Origin: Paroedura picta
Lineage: Eukaryota; Chordata; Lepidosauria; Squamata; Gekkonidae
Assembly: GCF_049243985.1 (NCBI RefSeq)
Contig: NC_135380.1
Span: 20,136,501 to 20,200,500 of the forward strand
DNA: 64,000 nucleotides
Direction: 5' to 3'
Both the position numbers and the translations under genes were made by a program. This document shows, piece after piece, positions 47,425 through 59,764 of the stretch (its first letter is position 1; each line of letters opens with the position of its first letter). A model generated the notes under the pieces. That model was not told the DNA's origin. It worked only from the letters and a program-made list of their open reading frames with translations, and ran no database searches.

Positions 47425-47815
47425 CTCCATTTCTGACTTGGACTCTGCAGGGATATTTCCTAGAGATTGGTGATGGGACTTCAGAATTTATCCCTTCACA
47501 ATGTTCAGACCAGAACAAATGGGATGAAATTAATTCAAAAGAAATTCCATCTAAACATCCGGAAGAAGTTCCTGACAATTAGAGTGGTTTCTCAGTGGAA
47601 CAGGCTCCCTTGGGAGGTGGTGGGTTCTCCATCTTTGGAAATTCTTAAACAGAGGCTAGATAGCCATCTGATGTAGAGGCTGATTCTGTGAAGGCTCAAG
47701 TGGCAGGTGACAGTGGATGAGCAATTGGGATGTGTCTTGCATAGTGCAGGGGGTTGGACTAGATGACCCATGAGGTCCCTTCCAACTCTATTATTCTGTG
47801 ATTCTATGATTCTAA
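47425..47815 (+). mobile_element. CR1 LINE 3' end
   Basis: The frame FHLNIRKKFLTIRVVSQWN and LPWEVVGSPSLEILKQ is the conserved end of the CR1 ORF2. The UTR has GGGGGTTGGACTAGATGACC and ends TTCTGTGATTCTATGATTCT, the CR1 octamer tail. 5'-truncated. Confidence 0.92.
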
Positions 47816-48678
47816 TGAGGTAGTTGGTCCTAACTAAGATATTGTGTTCCTGTTTCTTTTCGTTTTTTGTTTTACTAACAATGTACTAACAATTTACTAA
47901 CAATGTAGCACAGGGCTCTGCAATGTTTTTTTGTTTGTCACAGATCTTTTGACCGTCACTGGGACATGATGGAAATCGTGCTTGGAGTACCACAATAAGT
48001 TTGCAGCCCTTTTCCACAGTCTTCGGATATCACCCCTGGGCCTTGTTCTCCCACCGCCCTTCCCCATTCAAAGCCAGAGATGTGTACAGCAGCAAGCCTG
48101 TGTCACAGAGATAAGCAGCACTGTTCGCCCCTCAGATCCTTGGGTGCAAAACATGTCCCTTTCGAAGGTTTGGTATATTTGCTTCAGTGAAGTTGGAAAT
48201 TCCAGGCTAACAAGACAATGACTCAGCGGAACAACTCTGTGACCATATATGGTAGGGTACTCTTACCTGAATGCAGAGATGAAATGCATCTTTTTTCAAT
48301 TGCATCCACACACAGATCCACAGTCATGTGCTAGCTTTCCACTGAGCAAATACTGTGTAAACACAGATCACACCACTATGCAAAATTCCTTTCAGTGTTA
48401 AAACAACAAAACCGAAAATTATGAATCTCAAGGTGTTCCTATTTCATGCAACATAAAAGTAGTGAATATGACATTTCCCATAAATGATTGATGGATAATG
48501 TCATAAAGGTAATTGTGTACATAGTTTTTGACATGTGATTTAAAAAGTAAGCATGTTGGCTGGGAGTGGTGAAAGTGTGTGCCTGTGAAGTAGAATTACT
48601 TCAAGTGTGAATGAGAGAGAGAGAGAAGAAGAAGAACCAGTGAGCGAGAGAGAGGGCTGGGAGTGAAATGTCCCGATT
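47816..48678. other. Intergenic DNA, no recognisable gene
   Basis: Nothing recognised except a GA-rich microsatellite near 48614-48640. Confidence 0.4.
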
Positions 48679-48686
48679 GGCCAACG

Positions 48687-48785
48687 CAAGGGTAGTCAAA
48701 CTGCGGCTCTCCAGCCAGCACTTGCAGGGGCTCATGGGAATTGTAGTCCATGGACATCTGGAGGGCCTCAGTTTGACTACCCCTG
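48687..48785. mobile_element. Internally deleted palindromic hAT miniature element
   Basis: A 99-bp derivative: CAAGGGTAGTCAAACTG at the left and GTTTGACTACCCCTG at the right. The flanks GGCCAACG and GGTCAAGG match at 6 of 8 positions. Confidence 0.8.
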
Positions 48786-50058
48786 GGTCAAGGTGTAAGC
48801 TTCTGAGTTTCTGGGAGCCAAACCTGGTCCAGGCCCAAGTTTAGTGATCTATATTATTTTTCTCAATATGAAATCATTTTTATATTTTTAATGCTTTTAT
48901 ATTTTAAATGCTATCAACAATTAATCATGTGATTCAATTTTTTCCACCTGCAGTAGTCTGAATCTCAATCAAAGAAATTCTATAAAGAGGAGAGGAAAGA
49001 TATTATGAACTCCTTCATGGAGACCATTTGAGTCAGTATTCCATTCTTGTATGAAGAATGCAACATTCCTCCCCCCTCCCTTTCACCACAGCTAAGGCTG
49101 TGTGAGTGGCCTAAGATCACAGGGTATACTTTGTGGCTGTGGGGATTGGAACTCAGGTCTCCCCAGCCTTAAGCCAACCTTCTGACAACTACACCACTCA
49201 CTGCACACTCAGTATGAACCTCCACATGGGTTCCGGATTCCACAATAGATATTGGCTTCCCTGACCAGAAAATATGGAAACATTAGTTTGGCTGAAGTAG
49301 GGGCTAGGATAGCCAAATAACTTCACTTTCCATATATGGGCGACCAGTTTTATCTTTCCCTCCTGTGTACAGATGGTAGAGCAAAAAAAATGGCTAAAGA
49401 AATGCCCACCTCTATTTCTTTTTCTGTGATGCTGCAAGTCCCAGGATAACAAAATCACTTTGACTTCAAATACATTGCCTGTTTTTGATGAGCCACAGGT
49501 TCAGAGTAGGGATTTTAGGCAGAACTTCCAAAGCTCCCTAGGAAAACAAAAGAGCTAAGGCTAAGTGGAGGGGTGTTCCCATGTGGCAAGTATATGTCCC
49601 CAAGTCCCAGAAAAAGAAAAATGAAGCTGGCAGCCTCTGTGCAAGTAGAGCGGATGAGACTGGGCAGTTTTGGCTGTCAGAGCAGTGATAGGTAGGACAA
49701 AAGAATTTGAAATGAATAATGCATACGATCCAGGAATTCAAGATGAGGCCAGTTTTGAGCTAGCAGGGAGGGGACTTCTCAGAAAAATGACAAAGCCAGA
49801 TTGGATTTGGGCAGGAACAGGTAGACAAAAGGGTGCTAGGAGACATTCAGGGAAGTCCAGCAAAAGTTACCGTAATCAGCTCACCTGGTTGCTTTATTAT
49901 AACTGAACTTTGTACTCAAGAGGCATCAGCTGATGAAATTAGCTTGCGAGAACGTGGATGCCTGGCTTTGCAAGCCCCTGCGTAAAAGGGTAGACATGCA
50001 GATGTCTTATCAGCAAATCAGTCTCCTGACCAAGCTTTTGGCCACTCATTAACAAAGC
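48786..50058. other. Intergenic DNA, no recognisable gene
   Basis: An old SINE remnant is possible near 49075-49200 (GGATTGGAACTCAGGTCTCC). Otherwise nothing. Confidence 0.4.
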
Positions 50059-50066
50059 CTATAGAC

Positions 50067-50172
50067 CAGGGGTAGTCAACCTGTGGTCCTCCAGATGTGC
50101 ATGGACTACAATTCCCATGAGCGGGAATTGTAGTCCAGGGACATTTGGAGGACCACAGGTTGACTACCCCTG
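50067..50172. mobile_element. Internally deleted palindromic hAT miniature element
   Basis: A 106-bp copy with intact ends and a perfect 8-bp duplication CTATAGAC (50059-50066 and 50173-50180). The central loop is lost. Confidence 0.9.
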
Positions 50173-50703
50173 CTATAGACAATCTTGACCTCACCTTCTC
50201 CAAAGGAAGCCATTATAACCCCTAACATCGTTATCAAAGCACATTTAGCCAGGATGGATTTGGGGTAGACAGCACTTTTAAGTAGGAAGGGGGTCTTTGG
50301 TAACTGTGGCTAAAGATAAAATGGAGACAATTTCTACCTGAATCTACCTGTACTTACATGAGAAGTTGCATTGTGGCCTATAGGAAGTGCATTCTTCAGT
50401 CCAGCTACTGAGGTCTTCTCATTGCTAGATTGCTGATTGCTTCCCCCTTCCATGCTCTCTCACTCTCTATGTATATATATGAAGAAATCTGCTTGCACAC
50501 AAAAGCCCACATCTAGATTATAACTCTTGGAATTAAATGTGCCACTGGACCCAAACTTTGTTCTCTCTTGCTTCTCTGCAGACAGTAGTATCCACTGGAA
50601 GTCCCTCCACTCTTACCTTTACAAAAGCAAAGGAACCAAACCAGCCCCTTGCCTTGCTTCCCTAAGAACTTGTTAAGTGGCTAAGAAGACAAACAGGACT
50701 GGG

Positions 50704-50822
50704 TGATTAAAGTGGGTAGCGTGTTGGTCTGAAGCAGGAAGGGTGCTTGCACTTGAAAGCTCATGCCTTGAATAAATCTTTGTTAGTCTTAAAGGTGCCA
50801 CTGGACTCTGATTTTTTTTTTT
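50704..50822. repeat. 'GTGCCACTGGACTC' repeat copy
   Basis: GAAAGCTCATGCCTTGAATA and AGTCTTAAAGGTGCCACTGG followed by ACTCTG and a poly-T run. The family class is not assigned. Confidence 0.5.
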
Positions 50823-52087
50823 GTAGGACTGGGTGAATTTGAGAACATGACAGCCTGAGCAACTACATGCTGCTACCTTGCAGCACTGCTCTTACTGCAA
50901 ATCCCAGAAGGCCTCACAGCCCGGCCCCTCCACGCACAGTCTGATGCACTACAGGCCATTCCCCCAGCACAGGTTTCTTCCACATCATTCCCACGTGTGT
51001 TACCTGAGCCGCCTTCTTCAACCTATAGATCTTGGAGATGGATCACACGTTTGGGTGCCTAGGGTGAAGCAAAGAGTCGTTTAGTGGCTGGTCTTCCCCA
51101 GATTCTGTGCTACCTGCTTTCTATTCCACTGAAGGTTCTTCAAATGCCAAGCTTCATACACAGGCCTCATAAAGCTTTACCTTCCAGGTGAGTAGATGAA
51201 CAAAGGGATGCCAGGCCACGAAATGAGAAAGCAGGAAAAGTGGCTTCATCTCTAGCCTGCCTTTCAAACATCAAAGGGCTGCCTGTGATACTCTGAACAA
51301 TACAAGTGGAGGGGTCCAAGACATAAACAGAAGCAATGAGTGAGAAAGTGTACTGGGTGGGCAGAGGAACAATGTCCTTAGACTGAGGAAAGTGGCAGAA
51401 AAGGGCCTTTCACTGGCTTCTTTGAAAGGGAATAGATGAGCCACCCCTGGAGCCACCCCACCCCCACATAAGTTTTTTTTTTAAAGGCCTGCTTCCATCG
51501 GATAGTCTTTACTCAGAGAAAGGGAGTTACTGCGTCCAACCTGAATCATTGAAGGCAGCCCACCATCTTGCATTTTGTATTGAATTTGCGACCTTCCTTC
51601 CTTTCTTTACAAAAAACAAAAAAAAAACAACAACCTTAGACTTCTTCCTCTTGACCAAAACACAAAACAGATTTCTAAGAAAACTCATTAATCATGACTC
51701 ATCGGCAGGTGGAGGAGGACTGTGTCCTTTCCGTTTTGTTTTGTTTTTCAAAGAGGGTGAGAAACCACTTTCTGTTAAAAAAAAAAAAAAAACTCATGAT
51801 GTTTTAACTCTTACGAGTCATACAGCCCTTGAGTTAGAACATTTCTGTGTCCCTTCTCTTCCCAACTTTAGTACATTTTAGGGACTAACAAGAAAAAACA
51901 GAGCAGAACAGTTGTTCTAGTGAAGACTCGCATTGGTGTGCTGCTGTGTTTTTTGGCACCGTGCTGACCTAGGTGCTGATACACCCCCTTTACACATGTG
52001 ATGAGATGTCATGGCAAGACTTAGCAGGACCATTGGACGTAACAGCATTATCTTGAGGAACTGCGAGGCTGCAACTTCCTTTACATC
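50823..52087. other. Intergenic DNA, no recognisable gene
   Basis: Poly-A and poly-T tracts near 51470, 51610 and 51780. No coding frame recognised. Confidence 0.4.
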
Positions 52088-52095
52088 CTCCAATT

Positions 52096-52231
52096 CAGGG
52101 GTAGTCAAACTGTGGCCCTCCAGATGTCCGTGGACTATAATTCCCATGAGCCCCTGTGAAAAAATGCTGGCAGGGGCTCATGGGAATTGTAGCCCATGGA
52201 CATCTGGAGGGCCTCAGTTTGACTATCCCTG
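52096..52231. mobile_element. Palindromic hAT miniature element, 136 bp
   Basis: CAGGGGTAGTCAAACTG start, GTTTGACTATCCCTG end, perfect 8-bp duplication CTCCAATT (52088-52095 and 52232-52239). Confidence 0.9.
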
Positions 52232-52239
52232 CTCCAATT

Positions 52240-54607
52240 GAATGAGCTCTTTCCCATTGCCTTTGTCATTGATGGCTTTTTTTTTAAGTAGAAATACCTA
52301 AATAACATAGAATAGATCATTTAATATGGTACCCAGTGGGCAGGGGAACATCATACCTGGTGTCCATGTGGTCTTGAAGGCTAAAGGAAGGTCAGAGACA
52401 GTCTCAGGAAAAATCCAGATGTTATAAGAGGCAGACAAAAGTTGTCGTCATGAATAGATCAGACTGCAGCCAGGAGGCTCAAAGACAACTCTTAAACACT
52501 GCTTTTTGCAAACAACTGGACTCAGATCCGAAACAGCGATACAAAAAAGAACTAAACAAGATTATAAAGGAATTACCCATAGACATTAAGGAAGAAATCC
52601 TTACACTGTGAATAAAATTTTGCTGGTCTTAAAAGACTGGATTCAAACTTTGTTGTATTGCTTCAGAACAACATGGCTACCTGTTTTTCTAGAGAAAGTG
52701 ACAGGCACAGGAGTCAATCTAACTTTAACACACGACTGTCCTCTGAATAAAACAATTGGTCTCTAATGTGATTATAAAGATAAGCAACAGGTACATTTGG
52801 AATGCATCTGGAGAATGCTCCTTAATTTCTCAGAGCTGTATAGATAAAACTTGGTGTTAGTTTGAGATTAAAAGTGCAAGAAATCTACTGTTTTTTTCAG
52901 CTAAACCAATGAATTGTCAGGTGCAAAGGCAGTTCAATATCTTTCCTGCTGAACTCTACAAATGTTATGAAAACTGGATAGGAGTACCCCTAACATGAGT
53001 ATCTGTGTGGCACTGAGGCTCACCTACCCCTGGGCAACGTGCTGTTTGCTTTGGATAAACCAGTTTTAAATACTACCACTGTCTGTTTGCTCCCCACTCT
53101 CACATCTTCTTTTTCTGTAAACAAACAATGCTATGAAAACGTAAGAGCACAAGTCACCAGGGTTCCCTCTGCACTGACCATGTCAGGGGTTATACCCTCC
53201 ACCCACAAGAGCCTAATGTTTCTTTCTGTAAGGAACTCAAAATAGCAATCTTTTCCTGGCAGGAAGTGTACTAAGAGTGAGAACAATTAAAAGAGAGAGT
53301 AGTCAAACGCACACACACAATCTCACAACGCAAAAATGTTCCTGCATTAAACTGACCATGGGAAGATTTTGTCGGAATTTCCTTCCTGCAGTGGTCAGCA
53401 AAAACAATTCTAAATTTGGGAACAATATGATTTCCACATTTTAAAAATGTTTCTTTATTATACACCATGTTACTAATGTGCAATGATTTAGCAGAAGAAT
53501 GTTTTAAAATGTTGGACTCTGAATAACATAACTGCATAAATATCAGGGTCTCCCAACATGGCACCTTTGGGTGGCATGGCATGCTTTTCTCACACCCGCC
53601 ATGCATTTTCTAACAGTTGGCAGGGCCAGGCAAAGTCTGGGCCTAGCAAGGCTTCTGATTGGCTGTGCAAATTAAAAATAATGAACTGGGAGGGGTGGGT
53701 CCCAGTGAAGAAACAGATATAGAATAATACAGACACACTGGGAAACCAATATGGCAATAAAATATCCAGACTGGACTTATATAGAGTCGTCTCCCTAACT
53801 CCCTGACATTTTGTGGCTGGCTCCACATCCAGCAGCAGCTATTTAGTTGCTGCACACACCACCCTGTGTTAGAATTCAAAAATGCTCACAGGCTCCAGAA
53901 AGCTGGGGCCTCTCAAGGCTATATTGTAAAAGCTCCAGAAAGTTTTTGGCTTTCCATAGGGTCTGCAAAACAGAGCTCTTCTGCCAGGTCAATGGTTAAG
54001 GCCAGCGTGGCAAGGAAGATCTGATGGGCTGCCCCCCTCCCCTGGATTAAGAGCATATTCCTATAATTAAGAGAGATCTTTTGTTAGATGGAATCTCTCC
54101 ACAGGTTTTGGAATGCAGCCGTTGGGGTACGAGACGATACAGGAGCCAGGCTGTAGTTTTAATGTAGAGAGAATCCCTAGTGCCTGAAAAGGGAAGCTGT
54201 CTTGGGACTCTCTTGGGAGACATAATGAAGGATTAGCAATTGCCTGTTTGTTTCCATTATAATTGGCTTGAAGCCAATAAAAGACTCCACAGCTCTCCAG
54301 AGTTTTCTCAGCCAAAAGGCATCCTAAACAAAAAAAGACCCCAAAGGAAGCGGGGCAAAGGTGGAAAGAAAAGATGAGATATGAGCTGCATAGTGATTAA
54401 GAGAGCGAACCTAAACTAGGGTACTCAGATGTAAATCTTAATCCTTGTTCATTAATGGGAGGTATTCCCAGGGAAGTGCTTTAGGATTGCAATGTAAGTT
54501 ACTGCAGTGTGATCTGGGAAACAAACTATCAAAGGCAGGTTCATTTGTGAGGCTGGGGGCTTTAGGAATAGAGTATCCGGTGGGCTGGCTGGCCTCCTCC
54601 CTGGCTT
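52240..54607. other. Intergenic DNA, no recognisable gene
   Basis: A 'GTGCCACTGGACTC'-type fragment is near 52600-52690. No gene recognised. Confidence 0.4.
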
Positions 54608-54768
54608 ATTTATTCATTCCATTTGTATACCACCCCTCACCATGACATAGAATCATAGAATCAAAGAATCATAGAGTTGGAAGGGGCCATACAGGCCATC
54701 TAGTCCAACCCCCTGCTCAACGCAGGATCAGCCCTAAGCACCTAGCATCCTAAACATCTTAGGTGGGG
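54608..54768 (-). mobile_element. CR1 3' tail next to another LINE tail
   Basis: TTATTTATTCATTCC and GTATACCACCCC at 54608-54635 are a reverse L2/CR1-like LINE tail. From 54648 a CR1 tail follows (AGAATCATAGAATCAAAG, GTTGGAAGGGGCCATACAGG, CAACCCCCTGCTCAACGC) and breaks off near 54768. Confidence 0.8.
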
Positions 54769-55044
54769 TTCTGTTGAGCGCTGCTGGATGAGAGGAGGGG
54801 AGTTTCAGCCTCCACCCATACAGTTTTTGCAATCTTGGACCTGGGGAGATGCTATTTGTACTTTTGGGGTGAACATACCTGCATCAACATCCCAGTGGGG
54901 CAAATGATGGCTCCCCAGAGGAGCTTCAGATTGTGCATTAGTTCTGAATGTAACTGGGTCCTGCACTCATGATTTGGGGGGGGTAGTTTTGGGACCACTG
55001 TTTGTGAGATTCTCAGCATCACATGCAGTTGAATCAGTGGTCCT

Positions 55045-55220
55045 TAGTTGCCAACTCTGGGTTGGGAAATACCTGGAGATTTGGGGGGAGGAACCTGGGG
55101 AGAGGAGGGACTGAAGTATAGTATAATGACATGGAGTCTGTTTTCCAAAGCAGCCATTTTCTCCAGGGGAATCTTTATCATCTGGAGACCAATCGTAATA
55201 GCAAGAGGGCTCCAGCCTGC
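55045..55220 (+). mobile_element. 'GTTGCCAAC' miniature repeat copy
   Basis: AGTTGCCAACTCTGGGTTGG, AAATACCTGGAGATTTGGGG and AAGCAGCCATTTTCTCCAGG in family order. The right end is less clear. Confidence 0.6.
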
Positions 55221-56008
55221 CATCAATATGGGAATAAAGTTTTCGGCCTATGGCAGCTCCTTTAACGGTACTGTGAAATTAAACAAAAAGTTTCAACAAG
55301 TATAAAAACGGGAGCCATTATTGACTGGCTCAGGTTACAGAAAGAAATAGAGGTCGTCCAGTTTACTTCTAGGCCCATTTTAAAGTGCTGGTTATGATCC
55401 AATTCGTTTTGCTGCAAAGTCCTGCATGGGCAAAAGCCATGTAAGCTGTTGGAAGGAAGGACAGGTGGGAAAGCTGTTTGGATCCCCCCTGAGGTTAATA
55501 GTCCAAATTCCCCTAGTTCACAACACAAGGCTTCCTCTCGCAACACTCTTCTTCATTTCCCTTGCATTAGTTGAATGCATGGGGCGTTCCAGGGAGTTTT
55601 TTTATACACATATAACGTGCAACCCCGGAAGGTTGTGTTTTGTTTTTAAACGCCAGGCAGACTCCTCTCTTCTTCCTGTCCCCCTTTTCCCCTCCTTAAC
55701 CTCCCGGCCGCGTAGTCAGGCTCGCCGGCAGACTTGCGCAACGCCTGGTGACCTCAACGGGGCGGCTCACCGACGGGGGAAACTTTCGGGAGACTCGCGG
55801 CGGCCCAGCCACCTAAACCTGTTGTAACCGCCTGTGGGCGGAACCCACCAGCCTCCGCCTGCGCCCGCGCCGCTGGAGGGAGCATTTCGCCGGCCGCTCT
55901 GTCGAGGGAAGCAGCCGTCCCGCCGAAGTGGCGCTGAAGTTCAACGGGACCAGCCGGCAGCCCGGAGCGAAGCGCCGCAAGTAGCCGGTCCCGAGCCGGA
56001 ACCGCAGC

Positions 56009-56062
56009 ATGGCCCCGGCGCTCAGGGCGCTTTTGGCCCTCTCGGTGACTTTGGGGCCCCTG
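56009..56062 (+). CDS. First coding exon, signal peptide; possible TNFRSF10-like gene
   Basis: ATG at 56009 in context GCAGCATGG opens MAPALRALLALSVTLGPL, a compact hydrophobic signal peptide, then a good donor CTG|GTGAGT at 56063 in phase 0. The exon therefore encodes a secreted or membrane protein; the rest lies downstream, and no cysteine-rich exon is visible up to 64000. In human the TRAIL-receptor cluster (TNFRSF10A nearest) is transcribed away from CHMP7 in the same head-to-head arrangement, which makes a TNFRSF10-like receptor the best guess. The identity is synteny inference only; the exon itself is too short to recognise. Confidence 0.5.
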
Positions 56063-56179
56063 GTGAGTCGGAGCTCCCCCACCCCACTTTCCACACGGGA
56101 CGGGGTCCTTCCCCCTCCCTCACCGGGGTGCGCCTTTCTTTCCTTTTTTGCTGCGCGCTTCTGCAGTGGCGCCATACAA

Positions 56180-56316
56180 TTCGAGTCCAGCGGCAACTTG
56201 TTTATCCGAGGCGTGAGCTCTGGAGGGCGAGCACGCTTCCGCCCGCCAAGAAGCCCTCGAAAGCTCACGCCTCGAGGCACTCTTGGTCGGTCTTCAAGGT
56301 GCCGCCGGACTCAAGT
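56180..56316. repeat. GC-rich copy of the 'GTGCCACTGGACTC' repeat in intron 1
   Basis: GAGTCCAGCGGCAACTTG at the left and CTTCAAGGTGCCGCCGGACT at the right are inverted relatives. GAGGCGTGAGCTCTGGAG pairs with CTCGAAAGCTCACGCCTC. This looks like a palindromic repeat preserved inside the CpG island. Confidence 0.5.
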
Positions 56317-56994
56317 GTGGTCGTTAGGGGAAAGTTGCGCCAGCCCGCAGTGTGCAGCAGGGCTCGCCTGGGAAGGGGAATCCCGCATGACGCGTGCTCC
56401 CCCCCCCTCCTTCCCAAATGGGATCCCTCTGACGCCGGAGTCCGGAGGGGACGGGTGCGGGGATGTTCGGAGCCACTCCTTGTCCCGCTCCTACAGGGGG
56501 TGGGGAGTAGGGGGTGGTCTGTCCGTCTGGAGGGGCTCGCCTTGCCGCAGCCCCTCCGCGCTGAGGACATGCCCGGGCATGTGCGTGGAGCCTGGGCGAT
56601 GGAGGGGCTGCAGGCAGGCCAGGGAGAAAAAGGGACTCCCGGGACGGCGGGGACGGGGCGCCTCCGCGGGCTTAGGAGTGGGGAGCGGCGATCCCGCAGG
56701 CGCCAAGCCTGAAATTTCCCTCGGCCGTGTCACTTCTGGCCCGCCGCGATCATTCAGCGCGAGTGGGGTCGAAGGAGCCCGCCGAGATCAGCGGCGCGAA
56801 GCGGGCCGTAGAGGCGTTGCAGCCTTTGCGAGTTGGGCGCCTTCTGCCAGGAGTGCCGGGCGGGCCAGAATTGCACCCTGGGCCTTCTGGCAGGGAAGAG
56901 GAGGGGCGGGGGGCTCGCCTCTGAGTGGCCGTGGTGGAGTCGCCTGTGTTTTGCGGTGATGTCCACTAGCCACATTCTCCAGCCTCGGCTGTCC

Positions 56995-57267
56995 AGCCAG
57001 TTTGGTGTAATGGTTAGGAGTGTGGACTTCTAATCTGACATGCGGGGTTCGATTCTGTGCTCCCCCGCATGCAACCAGCTGGGTGACCTTGGGCTCGCCA
57101 CAGCACTGATAAAACTGTTCTGACCAAGCAGTGAAATCAGGGCTCTCTCAGCCTCACCCACCTCACAGGGTGTCTGTTGTGAGGAGAGGAATGGGAAGGC
57201 AACTGTAAGCCACTTTGAGCCTCCTTCGGGTAGAGAAAAGTGGCATATAAGAGCCAACTCTTCTTCT
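56995..57267 (+). mobile_element. CORE-SINE copy 7
   Basis: A full-length plus copy, AGCCAGTTTGGTGTAATGG to AAGAGCCAACTCTTCTTC, at the right edge of the CpG island. Confidence 0.9.
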
Positions 57268-58041
57268 ATTGTGGATCGCATTGCCTTTCTGGCCTTGGGA
57301 GCTTCTCCGTGGCTGAACTGCAAGTCTTGCTGCACGGCAGACTGATCTGGACAGCGGCTTTTCTTACCAAGCCTGTCGCAATACTGCCAGCCCCTTGTCG
57401 GTGCTGTTTTTCTGAGCAGTCTGGCTGCAAATTCCTTGTGGGGGGGGGGATCCGGGGGTCAAGACCCTGGCATTTCCCATCAAAAGCAATGGGTAAGGGG
57501 AAAGACCCTAGAGGGCTGCTACAGAGTAAGACAGTACTGGGCTGACTCAGTAGAAAGCCTCTTCATGTGTTTCTCCGCTGCCTTTCGCTTTATGGTGACT
57601 GTGTGTGAAGGATGGAGAAATGGGTGCCAACTTAAACATGACGTTTACTGCTGAGGAAGCCATATTATTGTGTGATATTCCTGTACTGGTCACTGGCTGG
57701 GTGTAATTTGCTGAGTGACCCCAAGGGAACAAACAGTGGCCACATTTCCTAAGCACATTTCTCATTCCTTCAAGGCACAGTGAAGGAAATCCTTTGTGAC
57801 TTTTAATTGAAAGGAAATCCAGAGTGGAGTTATGGTGTATTCCGATTGCCAGAGAGGCCTGCTAGCTCAAAAGATGCTGCACTGATCCATCTAGCTCAGC
57901 ATTCTCTGACTGATTCATTTTAGTCTCTGCCGGAAGAAGTGTTGTTAGTCTGGAAGGTCCCTAGACACGTCTTTCATTCAGTGATGGGCGGTGATTCCTC
58001 CCGGATCTCTGGCACCAACCTGAGGCGCTTTTATGGGAAAT
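57268..58041 (+). other. Intron of the divergent gene, unannotated
   Basis: No exon or clear repeat recognised; a short poly-G tract is near 57440. Confidence 0.35.
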
Positions 58042-58310
58042 AAGAAGTTGGTTCTTATATGCCGCTTTTCCCTACCCGAAGGAGGCTCAAAGTGGCTTCC
58101 ATTCGTCTTCCCTTTCCTCTCCCCACAACAGACACCCTGTGAGGTGGGTGAGACTGAGAGAGCCCTGATATCACTGCTCAGTCAGAACAGTTTTATCAGT
58201 GCCGTGGCGAGCCCAAGATCACCCAGCTGGTTGCATGTGGGGGAGCGCAGAATCGAACCCAGCATGCCAGATTAGAAGTCTGCACTCCTAACCACTACAC
58301 CAAACTGACT
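58042..58310 (-). mobile_element. CORE-SINE copy 8
   Basis: A full-length minus copy, AAGTTGGTTCTTATATGCC to CTACACCAAACTGACTG. Confidence 0.9.
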
Positions 58311-58785
58311 GAACCCATAACAAATCTAGCGGCACATGAAAGATAAGAAGTATTTAACAGCATATTGATAGTCTTTAAGGTGTCGCTAGATGTTGTTTTA
58401 TTTTGATACAGCAGACCGCCAAGCCAATCCTTTGCAGGCATCAGATAAGACTGAGCCTAGAGCGTCTGCATGCAAAGCAGGGAGTCTGTGGGCTGAGCCA
58501 GAAAGCCTGGCCTTCTGACCCTTTTTGAAATGGCACTCAGGGACACCGTTCTAACACACTGGCTCCCTGGTGCTGTTTCAGGTTTGGAAAATGGCATTGG
58601 AGGGGGGAAAGGTCCCAGAATCTGGCCTCTGTGAGCCTGATGACCCTAGGTTTAAATTTGGAAGCTCCAAGATTGGGACTCCTGGTATGATTTGGCCCTG
58701 GCCTCAGGCTCCTTTCCAGATAAGATGTGTTTTGTAACTTACCAGTTCTCTCTTTCTCCCTTTTGCCTTCAAGTTGTCAGCGAGT

Positions 58786-58832
58786 ACTAGCAGAGGTTAG
58801 TTAGTACTGGCAGAGGTTAGTTAGTACTCGCC
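58786..58832. repeat. Short tandem duplication
   Basis: AGTACTAGCAGAGGTTAGTT and AGTACTGGCAGAGGTTAGTT lie in direct tandem, followed by a third start AGTACT. Confidence 0.85.
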
Positions 58833-59620
58833 ATTGCCTGCCTCTGCTTAGCAGCTGTGGCCTTTCTTGGTGGTCTCCCCTCCATGTTCTAACTAGGGCC
58901 AAGCCTTCCTTGGCTTCTAAAATCTGACTATCCTGGATTATCCAGGTCAGGTCCAGGCCATCAGCACCAAAGGAAACACTATTTCCAGGTGTTTTTGTTT
59001 TTTGTGGACTTGTCTCAAGTTAAATGTTAAGAATAGCTCATTAACCCTCCTTTTCCTAGGGTATAAAGTAAAATCTTATATCCTAGCTAGGTTGTTTACA
59101 TGCCATTCTAGCTTTGTTAATCAGGTGTGGGGTGGTTGGGTGATAAGGAGCTTGGCTTCTTCTTTCAAACTAAAGAAACTGGCTAACTTGGATTTCAAGT
59201 TAGTGGAGGTGGCTAATCTAATGGGTTTCAGTGGAAATCTTGCCCCCTCCCCCCAACTGTTCTATAGGCCTGCTTGGGACAGAGACTCTAATTGCATGGC
59301 TATTGTGCATTAGAAGCAGAAATCACCCGGCTAAAACCAGAATTGCCTCTGGTAATACTGTCTGTCTGCCCTTGCTTGTTAACAACAGAAATGCCTCAGG
59401 ATACTTAAACCCTGTTGTATCCTAAATACAGTATGTGAAACAAAATATAGTCTCTTTGCAAGTTCAGGAAACCACCGCGATAATATGACAAGTGCTGGGG
59501 AGAGTCATAACATTGCCTGGATGACATAACTTGTTTTGAGATACTTTCAACCTGAAGTTCAGTTTTCAACTGCCTGTGGTGAAGTCATCAGTTGAGCGTG
59601 GTCCGTGACAGGAACTTATC
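58833..59620 (+). other. Intron of the divergent gene, unannotated
   Basis: No exon or clear repeat recognised. Confidence 0.35.
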
Positions 59621-59628
59621 CTCTAGCT

Positions 59629-59764
59629 CAGGGGTAGTCAACCTGTGGTCCTCCAGATGTCCATGGACTGCAATTCCCATGAGCCCCTGCCAGCGTTTGC
59701 TGGCAGGGGCTCATGGGAATTGTAGTTCATGAACATCTGGAGGACTGCAGGTTGACTACCCCTG
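59629..59764. mobile_element. Palindromic hAT miniature element, 136 bp
   Basis: A complete copy with perfect 8-bp duplication CTCTAGCT (59621-59628 and 59765-59772). The arms differ at only a few positions. Confidence 0.92.

Larger units (their letters stand above)
55650..56960 (+). promoter_or_regulatory. CpG-island promoter of a divergent plus-strand gene
   Basis: CpG is dense over about 1.3 kb, starting in the run-up to 55700 and fading near 56960. It surrounds the signal-peptide exon at 56009-56062. The long open frames across the island (for example 55834-56712) are GC-bias artefacts. Confidence 0.75.

Noticed and set aside
55834-56712. 292- and 316-residue overlapping frames in the right CpG island
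   Set aside because: Both are GC-bias frames; only the short signal-peptide start with its splice donor at 56063 is credible.
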